Shown: piece by piece, positions 1-7,320 of the stretch
Numbering within the stretch: position 1 is the first letter of the stretch
Layout: each line of letters starts with the position of its first letter
DNA from: Nocardia sp.
GTDB lineage: Bacteria > Actinomycetota > Actinomycetes > Mycobacteriales > Mycobacteriaceae
Reading direction: 5' to 3'
DNA: 64,000 nucleotides
Assembly (NCBI RefSeq): GCF_025465275.1
Contig: NZ_JAODNK010000005.1
Location: 24,427-88,426, forward strand
Position numbers and translations under genes: made by a program
Notes under the pieces: generated by a model
Seen by the model: only the letters and a program-made list of their open reading frames with translations
What the model was told of the DNA's origin: nothing
Database searches by the model: none

Positions 1-398
1 TGGATGGTGAAGTACACACCCTTGAAGTTGATGTCCACCACCCGGTCGAACTCGTCCGCGGTGACGCCGCCCACCGGCTGGAACGAGGCGGCGCCCGCAT
101 TGGCGAAGACCACGTCCAGCCGCCCGTAGCTGGTCCGGATCGTATCGGTCAGAACCTCCAGATCGGCAGGGTCGGCCACATCGCCGCACACCACCAGAAT
201 ACGTTCCGTCGCAGCCGCTTTCCCGAGGCTCTGGCCGAGTTCTGCGGCAGCGGAGTCGAGCCGGGTCTTGTCGCGCCCGGTAATGATCACGTTCGCGCTC
301 TCGGAAAGCAGCCGGTGCGCGGTGGCCAGCCCCATACCGCTGCTACCGCCGGTGATGAGTGCGATCTTGTCCTGGAATCGAGAACTGTTGTACGTCAT
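1..398 (-). CDS. SDR-family NAD(P)-dependent oxidoreductase (partial, C-terminus outside window)
   Basis: This gene reads leftward from an ATG at 398 and runs off the left edge, so only about the first 132 residues are visible. The N-terminus carries the classical short-chain dehydrogenase cofactor motif TGGSSGMG (residues 16-23), followed by a GRD segment typical of NADP-binding members and the ANAG motif that stabilises the central sheet. The catalytic YxxxK lies beyond the window. The substrate cannot be told. It sits 69 bases downstream of an XRE/MmyB-type regulator on the same strand; such regulators often control a neighbouring SDR gene, so the pair may be one transcription unit. Family assignment is firm; role is unknown. 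Confidence 0.9.
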   Translation of the reverse strand, partial: MTYNSSRFQDKIALITGGSSGMGLATAHRLLSESANVIITGRDKTRLDSAAAELGQSLGKAAATERILVVCGDVADPADLEVLTDTIRTSYGRLDVVFANAGAASFQPVGGVTADEFDRVVDINFKGVYFTI

Positions 399-467
399 GG
401 AGTTCAGCATCCCGAGCGTGTGCGACGGCAAACAGTGCGTAGTAAACCCGGGTCTGTCACCACCAGG

Positions 468-1313
468 CTAGGAGGGAATGCCTGCCCGCAGCAGTTCTTC
501 GAGTCGTTCCTGCGTTGTGGTCCCGGGCTGCGGGTTGTACAGCTCCAGATACCAGCACGGGTGGTCGATGACAGCGAGCGTGGTGGTGTCGAAGTACATC
601 GCACCGGCCTCGGGATGGTTCACGGCCTTCACCGCTCGAGTGGGGGAGGCCACATCGTGGCGGGTCCACAGCTCCGCGAATTCCGTACTCACCGCACTGA
701 GTTCGGCGATGACCCGATCGAATTCGGGGTCGCCGGGCAGGTGTGCCGCCTCGGCGCGGAAGGCGGCCACGACCGAAGGCGCGACCTGTGCCCACTGCGC
801 ATGGCAGCCGCGATATCGAGTATTGGTGAAGAAGGAGACCAGGCAATTGTGATCGTCGTCGTCATACCCGAACGCCGCCCGCGTCGCGCTATTGATGGCG
901 AGGATATTCCAGTAGCGGTCCCGCAGTAGCGCCGGTCGGGGTGCCCACGCGTCGATCAGTCTGCGCAGTTCCGGGCTGACCTCCGTGGCCCGAACCGAGT
1001 GTGCCGGTGGCGGATTGAGACCGGCCAGCACGAACAGGTGCGCCCGCTCCGGTTCGCTGAGCTGCAGTGCCCGGCCGATGGCCTCCAATACCTCGGCGGA
1101 CACATTGATATCCCGCCCCTGTTCGAGCCAGGTGTACCAGGACACGCCGACGCCGGCGAGCAGCGCGACCTCCTCCCGGCGCAATCCGGGGGTGCGTCGT
1201 GTACCGACCGACACCACCCCGACGGCGCCAGGCGTCAGTGACGCCCGGCGCGTGCGCAGAAAATCCCGGAGCTGTTCCCGTCGAAGCTGTTTCGTTGCCG
1301 GTTCGCTGATCAT
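468..1313 (-). CDS. XRE-family transcriptional regulator with MmyB-like ligand-binding domain
   Basis: The start is taken at the ATG at 1313 (MISEPATKQLRREQ), giving 281 residues; an upstream in-frame start at 1373 would add 20 unconserved residues. Residues about 10-80 form a helix-turn-helix (RRTPGLRREEVALLAGVGVS, then WYTWLEQG) characteristic of the actinobacterial XRE/MmyB group. The remainder is the PAS-like MmyB ligand-binding domain, recognisable from WNILAINSATRAAFG and the conserved Arg/Asp-rich C-terminal half. In this family the C-terminal domain is thought to bind a fatty-acid-like ligand and the partner is commonly a short-chain dehydrogenase. Here the SDR gene follows directly on the same strand, which fits local control. 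Confidence 0.9.
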   Translation of the reverse strand: MISEPATKQLRREQLRDFLRTRRASLTPGAVGVVSVGTRRTPGLRREEVALLAGVGVSWYTWLEQGRDINVSAEVLEAIGRALQLSEPERAHLFVLAGLNPPPAHSVRATEVSPELRRLIDAWAPRPALLRDRYWNILAINSATRAAFGYDDDDHNCLVSFFTNTRYRGCHAQWAQVAPSVVAAFRAEAAHLPGDPEFDRVIAELSAVSTEFAELWTRHDVASPTRAVKAVNHPEAGAMYFDTTTLAVIDHPCWYLELYNPQPGTTTQERLEELLRAGIPS

Positions 1314-1464
1314 ATGTCGGGCAACAACGACGGGTTCGCGCTTACTCCGTGCCGATACCAGTCCTGCCGTCACGCGGGCCGAGGTGAGGTGGCCGCCGCG
1401 GAGCGCTACCTGCTCAGCGGTACCGGGCAGACGGGACGGTGACGCGACAGCAGTTCGCCGGCGG

Positions 1465-1800
1465 TCAGTCGTGTAGGTCGAAATACGATTTCAGCGCCGA
1501 CCGTACGGAAGCCAGTGAATCCGGCGGTAGGACACCCTGGCGGCGGGTGAACCATGCGGCCGGGAACGCCACCATGTTGTACACCGCCACCACATCTGAT
1601 GTACCGGGTATCGCCACGGTGAGGAGCCGCCGTTTCTCCAGGATCTCTCGACCCGGTTTCACCATCGCGACCGTCACCGGCCCATCCTGGAGAATTACGG
1701 CGGCCGTGGTGAGCACGACCACGGTGTGTTCGCGCTCGATATTGGCGACTTTGGCTGTGACAGTCCAGATTTCGCCTTGGCCCGCGGGTCCTTCACTCAC
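1465..1800 (-). CDS. MazF/PemK-like toxin (probable)
   Basis: A protein of 111 residues starting at a GTG at 1800 that overlaps the antitoxin stop (the shared bases read GTGAGTGA), the usual arrangement for a translationally coupled toxin-antitoxin pair. An open frame extends upstream to 1944, but that part only mirrors the antitoxin gene in another frame. The opening GQGEIWTVTAKV matches the first beta strand of MazF/PemK-type ribonucleases, followed by VVVLTTAAV and a C-terminal helix (LASVRSALKSYFDL). If active it would be a sequence-specific mRNA interferase. Similarity is modest, so the toxin call rests on size, overlap with a ribbon-helix-helix gene and the start motif together. Confidence 0.65.
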   Translation of the reverse strand: MSEGPAGQGEIWTVTAKVANIEREHTVVVLTTAAVILQDGPVTVAMVKPGREILEKRRLLTVAIPGTSDVVAVYNMVAFPAAWFTRRQGVLPPDSLASVRSALKSYFDLHD

Positions 1801-2014
1801 CGGCAGCCCACATTTCCGCAGCTGCGGCCGCCGCGTCCTCGAAGAATGCGACCTCTTCCGGAGTGCGCGGCGTCGCGGCGATCTCAGCAACTTCGTCCCG
1901 AAGCATCTGATTTCGCACGGCGCGGTCGATATAGCTCGAGGCACGGCCGTGGCCGAGGGACCTCACGTGCGCGCCGGTGTCGTCGGACAGGCTCACGGAT
2001 AGCTTCATCGTCAT
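1793..2014 (-). CDS. Ribbon-helix-helix antitoxin (MazE-like)
   Basis: This 73-residue protein begins MKLSVSLSDD after two leading residues, a beta strand typical of ribbon-helix-helix repressors. It is followed by a helix pair (ASSYIDRAVRNQMLRDEV) and an acidic, Ala-rich tail (TPEEVAFFEDAAAAAAEMW) that would wrap the toxin. It overlaps the MazF-like toxin downstream by 8 bases. A perfect inverted repeat at 2048-2069 lies about 34 bases upstream of the start, consistent with autoregulation by the antitoxin or the complex. The assignment is based on size, motif and context. Confidence 0.75.
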   Translation of the reverse strand: MTMKLSVSLSDDTGAHVRSLGHGRASSYIDRAVRNQMLRDEVAEIAATPRTPEEVAFFEDAAAAAAEMWAAGE

Positions 2015-2047
2015 ACCACCAACGGTAGCACCGACAGTAGGACCGCA

Positions 2048-2069
2048 GCGGATATGCGCTCATATCCGC
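2048..2069. promoter_or_regulatory. Perfect inverted repeat upstream of the toxin-antitoxin pair (candidate operator)
   Basis: The arms GCGGATATG and CATATCCGC flank a 4-base centre. The site lies 34 bases upstream of the antitoxin start, where toxin-antitoxin autorepressor operators usually sit. Binding is inferred, not shown. Confidence 0.5.
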
Positions 2070-2083
2070 AGCTAGGAGACGCC

Positions 2084-2128
2084 GAACCGACTGCTCCGGG
2101 CGTCAATGACGCCCGGAGCAGTCGGTTC
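2084..2128. terminator. 45-base perfect palindrome after the ABC transporter gene
   Basis: Two 22-base arms with a single central base form a perfect hairpin 4 bases beyond the ABC transporter stop codon. It begins GAACCGACTGCTCC and ends with its exact complement. There is no U-tract, which is common for actinobacterial terminators. It also separates the exporter operon from the toxin-antitoxin promoter. Confidence 0.6.
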
Positions 2129-2132
2129 ACGC

Positions 2133-4283
2133 TTATTCCGTGCGCGATGCCAGCCCTGCTGTCGCGGTGGCTTCGGTGAGTTTGCCGAAGTCGAGTTTGA
2201 CGAGCTGGTCGGCCAGGTGGAAGTAGCGGTCGTCGTGGGTGATGACGATGACCGTCTTCCGGCGGGCCTTGAGGTCGGCGAGGATCTCGGTGTAGAACAC
2301 GTCGCGGAACTTGGGTTCCTGATCCGCGGCCCATTCGTCGAACAGGTAGATCGACCGGTCTTCGAGCAGAGCGGTCAAGAGCGCCAGCCGCTTTCGCTGA
2401 CCCTGGGACAGATCGATGGTGGACAGTCGCCCGTCCTGCACGGTCACCTTGTGCGCGATCTGCAACTCTTCGAGGTAGTGCTGCACCTCGGCGTCGATGC
2501 CGGGACGATCGAAGCCCAGATAGTCCTCGAAGAGATGGAAATCAGTGAAGATGGCCGACGCGTTCTGCCGGAACCACTCGACATTCTCGTGATCGATCCG
2601 CTCGCCATTGAGCGACAGCGCGCCGGTGCGCGGCACATACAGTCCGGTGATCAGCTTGGCCAGCGTCGATTTGCCGCTGCCGTTGCCGCCCACGATGAAG
2701 GTGATCTGCCCGGGCTCGAAGGTGAGATCGATAGGCCCGAGCGCGAATCCGGCCGCGGCTTCGCTCGCATCGTCCGGCAGTGCGCCCATCGGCACCGGCC
2801 GCCCGTCGTGCCCGCCATGATCGACCCAGCGATGACCGTTCACATCCGGACCGGTGGGATGCCCGCCCCGCCGTGGCGGCGGTGGCATACCGGGGCGGTG
2901 TGCGCCGACACCTCCGGGATGCGATCCCGGTCCGCCGGGACCCCCGGGTGGGGGACCGTCGGGGTGCGCCCCCGGCCGGCCTGATCGTGCGCCGGGCCGT
3001 CCGGGATGCGATCCCGGGCCGTCGGGATGCCCGTTCGGACCCGCCGGGGGAGCGCCCTCGGGGTGTTCGCCCGGCTGTCCGGGATGCGAACCCGGTGCCT
3101 CGGGTGGTCCGTTCGGACCGGTCGGGGAAGCACCCTCAGGGTGTGCCCCAGGCCGATTCGGCTGTGCGCCGGGCTTTCCCGCACGCGCGCCCGGCTTGCC
3201 CGGCCCCGGATGCGGACCGCTTCCCGGAGTGGGACTTCCGGGCCCCTCCGGGAACGGTGACGGCGCTTCGAACCGGTACGTGTAGCCGACATTCGTCAGT
3301 TCCAGCCGGGCTTCGGTCACCGCGGGCCGCTCTGTGAAAGGCAGGTCACTCTCGTTGTGCACGGCCTCCATGGACAGGTTCATGCCGCGAATCTTCGCCA
3401 GCGCCACATCACCGCGCAGCAGGTCCGGAATCCGGTTCATGAAGTTCTGCATGGGCATGGCCAGGAAGGTCGTCACCAGGACGTAGCCGAACATCACATC
3501 GCCGGGCAGCTTGAGCGCCTTGGCGATCACGAACAGGATGAGTGCCATGGTGGCGAGCTGCAGCACCTGCCCGAAGCCTTGTGCCACAGCGAATTTGGAC
3601 CCGGCTTCAACATTCTGCGCCCGCAGTTTCTCGGCCGAGCCGAGCAGGTGCCGGTCCATGAAGTCCTGGCGCCGGCCGCGGTGCAGCTTGAGCTCCTTGA
3701 TGCCGAGCGTCACGGCCGTGAAGGCGCGCAGCAGGGCGTCGTCGTTCTCCCGCGCCTCGCGGTACAACCCGCGCACCCGCTTGAGAATCGTTTCGACACA
3801 GGCGATTCCGAGCAGGGTGCCCGCCACGGTGATCATGAACAGCGGCCCGGACAGAATCGACAGGTACACCAGGCAGCCGAGGATGGTGGTCACATCGATG
3901 CAGATGCTCGGGATGGCCGTCACCGCCTGCGACAGCGACCGCACATCCTCGGTCAGCGTCGCCATCAGGCGGTGCATGCCGAGTCGTTCCAGGTGTTCCA
4001 GTGGCGCCGAGACGATTCCGGAACTCAGGTCCGCCCGCAGCCGGTAGATGGCTTCCTGCGCGAGCCGGATCAGCAGCACCTGCGAGATGACACCGCTGAC
4101 CAGGATGACCACCGCCGTGAGGGCGAAGTGCCCGAGCGTGGCGTCCGGATGCGGTCCGGGCGAGACGACGCCGCGGATCAGGGTCACCAGGTAGGTATTG
4201 GCGACACCACAGACGAGGCCGGCTGCGATTACGGCCGCGATCCGCATCCAGGAGATCGAGATGAGGAATCTGATGAGTTGCAT
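2133..4283 (-). CDS. Cyclic-peptide-exporter-type ABC transporter (TMD-NBD fusion) with a Pro/Gly/His-rich insertion
   Basis: The start is taken at the ATG at 4283 (MQLIRFLIS), giving 716 residues. The longer upstream frame only shadows the preceding gene. Residues 1-300 are a six-helix ABC exporter domain of the PvdE/SyrD type. The nucleotide-binding domain starts near 325 (LELTNVGYTYRF) but is interrupted at about 341-505 by a low-complexity stretch of Pro, Gly and His. It resumes with FALGPIDLTF, Walker A GGNGSGKST (532-540), signature LSQGQR (625-630), Walker B IYLFDEWAADQEP (from 645) and H-loop THDD. It probably exports or flips the product of the upstream desaturase and type III polyketide synthase genes, 38 bases away on the same strand. 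The family usually exports siderophore or lipopeptide precursors to the periplasm or outside. Confidence 0.85.
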   Translation of the reverse strand: MQLIRFLISISWMRIAAVIAAGLVCGVANTYLVTLIRGVVSPGPHPDATLGHFALTAVVILVSGVISQVLLIRLAQEAIYRLRADLSSGIVSAPLEHLERLGMHRLMATLTEDVRSLSQAVTAIPSICIDVTTILGCLVYLSILSGPLFMITVAGTLLGIACVETILKRVRGLYREARENDDALLRAFTAVTLGIKELKLHRGRRQDFMDRHLLGSAEKLRAQNVEAGSKFAVAQGFGQVLQLATMALILFVIAKALKLPGDVMFGYVLVTTFLAMPMQNFMNRIPDLLRGDVALAKIRGMNLSMEAVHNESDLPFTERPAVTEARLELTNVGYTYRFEAPSPFPEGPGSPTPGSGPHPGPGKPGARAGKPGAQPNRPGAHPEGASPTGPNGPPEAPGSHPGQPGEHPEGAPPAGPNGHPDGPGSHPGRPGARSGRPGAHPDGPPPGGPGGPGSHPGGVGAHRPGMPPPPRRGGHPTGPDVNGHRWVDHGGHDGRPVPMGALPDDASEAAAGFALGPIDLTFEPGQITFIVGGNGSGKSTLAKLITGLYVPRTGALSLNGERIDHENVEWFRQNASAIFTDFHLFEDYLGFDRPGIDAEVQHYLEELQIAHKVTVQDGRLSTIDLSQGQRKRLALLTALLEDRSIYLFDEWAADQEPKFRDVFYTEILADLKARRKTVIVITHDDRYFHLADQLVKLDFGKLTEATATAGLASRTE
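2769..3263 (-). repeat. Degenerate repeat-coding segment (Pro/Gly/His-rich) inside the ABC transporter gene
   Basis: About 165 codons (residues 341-505) encode imperfect repeats of the type HPxGxPGxxPG, with histidine recurring before proline (GAHPEG, GSHPGQ, GEHPEG, GSHPGR, GAHPDG, GSHPGG). The insertion falls between the A-loop tyrosine strand and the next strand of the nucleotide-binding domain, a surface loop in related transporters. The DNA shows repeated blocks rich in gggatgcgatcccgg-like strings, suggesting expansion by slippage or recombination. Confidence 0.75.
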
Positions 4284-4321
4284 TGGCTGCTGATTTCTTT
4301 GAATAGGGCTGTGCGCGTGGA

Positions 4322-5530
4322 CTACTGGCGAACGATGTCGAAGACGATGCCCTCGAGGGTCACCCCGGGCGCGAAGGAGAACGCCACACCGGTCGAGATG
4401 GGCTTGCCGCTGCCGGCCTGCCGGATCATCTCCTCCAGCACGAAGATCAGCGAGACGCTGAGCATATTGCCGTAGCGCGCCAGCACATCCCAGCTCACCG
4501 CGGCCTGCTCGACCGGAATGCCCAGTGACTGCGCCGACTGCTCGATGATCTTGGGTCCACCCGGGTGGATGGCCCACAGGTCGATATCGGATTTCTGCAA
4601 TCCATTGCGGTGCAGTACCTCCGAGACGACGGGGTCGACGCCCCGCAGGATGTACTGCGGCAGATCCTCCGATAGCTCGCAGGTGATGCCGTTGTCGTTG
4701 ACGCCGAGCACGATGCCGTCCTCCGCATCGTCGAACAGGTAGCTGAAACTGTCCCGAATGACGATCTTGCCCGGCGCCAGCGGCTGCTGCACCTGGCCCG
4801 CGCCGATGACGACCGCACCGCAGCCGTCGCCGAACAGGCTGTGGATAATGACGTCGTTGATATTGTCGTCGAAGACGGCGTTGACCGAGCTGAGCTCGAG
4901 GCAGATGACCATCGCCTTCTTATCCGGGTGTGCCCGAACGTAATCCACGGCGGTACGCATACCGTTCATGGCGGCCGCGCAGCCCATGAAGTTCACCACG
5001 ACCCGGCCGACCGACTTGGCCAGTCCGAGCTGCTTGACCACGGCCACATCCACGCCGGGCGCGATGAATCCGGTGCTGGTCACGAAGACCAGCAGCCCGA
5101 TCTGGGTGGCCGGATCCGCCAGCCCGGCGATGGCCCGCCCGGCCACGTCCACGGCCAGCGGCACCGCGTGGTCGTAGAACAGGTTCATGCGCTCCCGGAT
5201 GGTGGCCGGGCGCGAGCTGAACGGCAGGAACTCGGGATCGAGCGGATCGATTGCGAGCCTGCGGGTCTGGATCCGGGTCTTCTGGTAGATCCGCGGAATC
5301 CGCACCTGCTGTGCAGGATCGGAGAACCGCTCGGCGACTCGCGCTGCGGCCTCGGCCTGATCATGGATCCCGAGTGGCGAACCCGTTGCGATGCTTTCGA
5401 TTACGCCGACCGTGGTCGGCGGCGCCGGCGGCAGCATGCGCTCGCCCGATCCGTAACCTTGCTCGTCCCCCGACGTGCGCAGAGCGGTCACGGTGGGCTG
5501 GGCCCCCGCCTCGCCAATGGTGATAGTCAC
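4322..5530 (-). CDS. Type III polyketide synthase (chalcone/stilbene synthase superfamily)
   Basis: 402 residues from a GTG start at 5530 preceded by AAGGGGAG. The thiolase-fold condensing enzyme keeps the full triad: Cys184 in NFMGCAAAMNG, His322 in AIHPGGPK and Asn355 in YGNMLS. The GFIAPG segment (155-160) and the C-terminal SFAPGVTLEG are also family hallmarks. Such enzymes extend an acyl-CoA starter with malonyl units and cyclise to alkylpyrones or alkylresorcinols. It lies 54 bases after a cytochrome-b5 desaturase gene and 38 bases before an ABC exporter gene on the same strand, so a long, possibly unsaturated, acyl starter is plausible. The exact product is unknown. A roughly 40-residue N-terminal extension precedes the conserved fold. 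Confidence 0.9.
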   Translation of the reverse strand: MTITIGEAGAQPTVTALRTSGDEQGYGSGERMLPPAPPTTVGVIESIATGSPLGIHDQAEAAARVAERFSDPAQQVRIPRIYQKTRIQTRRLAIDPLDPEFLPFSSRPATIRERMNLFYDHAVPLAVDVAGRAIAGLADPATQIGLLVFVTSTGFIAPGVDVAVVKQLGLAKSVGRVVVNFMGCAAAMNGMRTAVDYVRAHPDKKAMVICLELSSVNAVFDDNINDVIIHSLFGDGCGAVVIGAGQVQQPLAPGKIVIRDSFSYLFDDAEDGIVLGVNDNGITCELSEDLPQYILRGVDPVVSEVLHRNGLQKSDIDLWAIHPGGPKIIEQSAQSLGIPVEQAAVSWDVLARYGNMLSVSLIFVLEEMIRQAGSGKPISTGVAFSFAPGVTLEGIVFDIVRQ

Positions 5531-5584
5531 GAAATTACTCCCCTTCTTTCGGTAAAAATATGCGCGTCGATCAGCGGAATCGGT

Positions 5585-7045
5585 TCACACCGTGCCGATT
5601 CCGGTGAATCCCTGAATCGTGTAGACAGCACAGGTCTTCAAGGCCGACGGCGCGAAATGCTCGCGGAAGAAACCCCAGTTCTGTTCCTTCGCATCGTCCG
5701 AGCGCGCCAACAGGTACGTCTGGATCTGCTTCGGGAAGCGGTCGGTGAAGAAGCTCTTCGCGGGCAGCCATTCGACATCGAATTTGGCTGCCTCCTCGCG
5801 CAATACGTCCTCGGTGGCGATATTGGCGAAGCCACTGCGCTGGTACGGCAGTACGTGGTGCACCCGGTGCGAGCTGAGCCCGGCGGACAGGAAGCAGTCC
5901 ACGTAGCGGTTGCCGACCACCTTCAGGTCGTATGCCTGTTCCAGCTGATTGATACCCCAGTCCTCGGTATTGCTCTCCAGTTCCTCGGTGTCCACCTCGA
6001 AGTCGTGGCTGGCCACCACCAGGAAGGTGCTGATCCACAGCGAGATCACGAATTGCAGTGCCCAGGCCCAGAAGTCGCCCATCACGGTGAAGGCGATGAA
6101 CTCGCCGAGCAGCAGGAACCGCACGCCGAACGACCCGATGAAGTGCGGCAGCGCGCCACCCCAGGTCCCGTACATATCCTTGATGCCCACCTTGCGGGTG
6201 AGGCGGCAGACGTCGAGCAGTCGGATGGTCATGCCGGTGAGCGTGTGCCCGAACTTGTGGATGGTGTGGATCGGCACCCGGTAGAGCCGGGGGATGCGCG
6301 TCATCATGGTGAAGACGTTCTTCTTGATGTCGACTTCACTCTGCGTGTGCGGGTGGTGCAGTAGCGCGTGACCGTCCGCGGTGACGAAAGCCAGTGCGAC
6401 GTAATTGAAGTCGAAGGCATTCGTATAGATCTTGTTCATGCCCTTCTGGGCACGGTGGATCGCATAGTGGCCGAAGCCGGCCAGCGAACTGCGCAGCAGC
6501 ACCATGGCGATCACGAAGACCGGCAACGGCATCCAGCTGCGCTCGAACAGGCGCACGCCCTGCACCGCGAAATACGCGATGGCCAGCAGTGCCACAACGA
6601 TATTGAACGCCTTGTCCATCCGCTTGATGCGGGCGGCGAGCTCCGGCTCCTTGAGCCGCTTCTTCACCTGATGGAGCAGATCGTCCTTATTGTCGAAGCG
6701 GTACTGGGGCGTATCGCGCCAGCTGTCGAAGCCTTCCTTGAACAGGAAGTCCGGCGCATTGGCCTTCGGATGGATATCCTCCGGCACCGCCACGCGGTCG
6801 AGCGCGTACCGCTCGATCAGCTTCCCGATCCCCTCCGGGTTCTTGTGGTACGAACCGATAATCGATGTGATGTCACGGTTTTTCGTTCGCCCGATGAAGA
6901 ACTCGCCGCCCGGATGCTTGGAAATCCAGTCGCTCAGGTCGTAGGCTTTGCCGTTGTAGACCCAGACGTTGGAAACCGGAGGTGGACCCGACGGCGGGGG
7001 TGGACGGAGATCCCGCTCCTCGGTGTCCGCGTGTTCGGTTGTCAT
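5585..7045 (-). CDS. Cytochrome b5-fatty acid desaturase fusion
   Basis: 486 residues from an ATG at 7045. Residues about 25-95 form a cytochrome b5 domain with the haem motif HPGG (44-47) and a second candidate haem ligand at His67. Two pairs of membrane helices follow (about 148-190 and 305-345). The three histidine boxes of membrane di-iron desaturases are present: GHYAIH (192-197), GHALLHHPH (225-233) and SHRVHH (392-397). The fused b5 domain resembles front-end and sphingolipid desaturases, although the third box starts with His rather than the Gln of many front-end enzymes. It is the first gene of an operon with a type III polyketide synthase and an ABC exporter, and likely modifies the acyl chain used or produced by the synthase. 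Confidence 0.9.
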   Translation of the reverse strand: MTTEHADTEERDLRPPPPSGPPPVSNVWVYNGKAYDLSDWISKHPGGEFFIGRTKNRDITSIIGSYHKNPEGIGKLIERYALDRVAVPEDIHPKANAPDFLFKEGFDSWRDTPQYRFDNKDDLLHQVKKRLKEPELAARIKRMDKAFNIVVALLAIAYFAVQGVRLFERSWMPLPVFVIAMVLLRSSLAGFGHYAIHRAQKGMNKIYTNAFDFNYVALAFVTADGHALLHHPHTQSEVDIKKNVFTMMTRIPRLYRVPIHTIHKFGHTLTGMTIRLLDVCRLTRKVGIKDMYGTWGGALPHFIGSFGVRFLLLGEFIAFTVMGDFWAWALQFVISLWISTFLVVASHDFEVDTEELESNTEDWGINQLEQAYDLKVVGNRYVDCFLSAGLSSHRVHHVLPYQRSGFANIATEDVLREEAAKFDVEWLPAKSFFTDRFPKQIQTYLLARSDDAKEQNWGFFREHFAPSALKTCAVYTIQGFTGIGTV

Positions 7046-7060
7046 CTCATTCCTCCGTGT

Positions 7061-7088
7061 CTGATCAGCCCTGCGCTCCGCTGATCAG
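7061..7088. promoter_or_regulatory. Paired CTGATCAG sites upstream of the desaturase operon
   Basis: The self-complementary octamer CTGATCAG occurs at 7061-7068 and again at 7081-7088, so the two copies are 20 bases (about two helical turns) apart. They begin 16 bases upstream of the desaturase start. The spacing suggests a dimeric or tetrameric repressor site. No regulator gene adjoins the operon. Confidence 0.4.
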
Positions 7089-7320
7089 GTTTCATAGCTA
7101 CCCCGAAGCCATACGCACCCACAGCGTTCGAGCGATGCCTCGTTATCGTGCGTGCGGGGCCTTGTATTTCACCAATCAATTTCTTAAGCCCTCGACCAAA
7201 CTGGACGGTCACGCGCATAGTCACACCACGAAATGCGGTCCGGGACTGCGGAAGACGGCAAAGTTGCCGCGTTCCGCGTTCCCGGACCGTTCCGTGTTCG
7301 GATGCCAGGCAGGCGCCTGA

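Noticed and set aside
2780..3337. Plus-strand frames opposite the Pro/Gly-rich insert, considered as a collagen-like gene
   Set aside because: The GxPG-like pattern appears on both strands because the DNA repeat is GC-palindromic. Only the minus frame is continuous with the ABC transporter domains.
4841..6364. Plus-strand open frame of 507 codons opposite the PKS and desaturase genes
   Set aside because: It is antisense to two genes with intact catalytic motifs, and its product is His/Gly/Arg-rich with no family pattern. It arises from high-GC codon bias.
2133..7045. Reading the exporter as part of a siderophore or lipopeptide NRPS cluster
   Set aside because: The family name suggests peptide export, but no NRPS, siderophore or lipopeptide gene is present. 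The partners here are a desaturase and a type III PKS.
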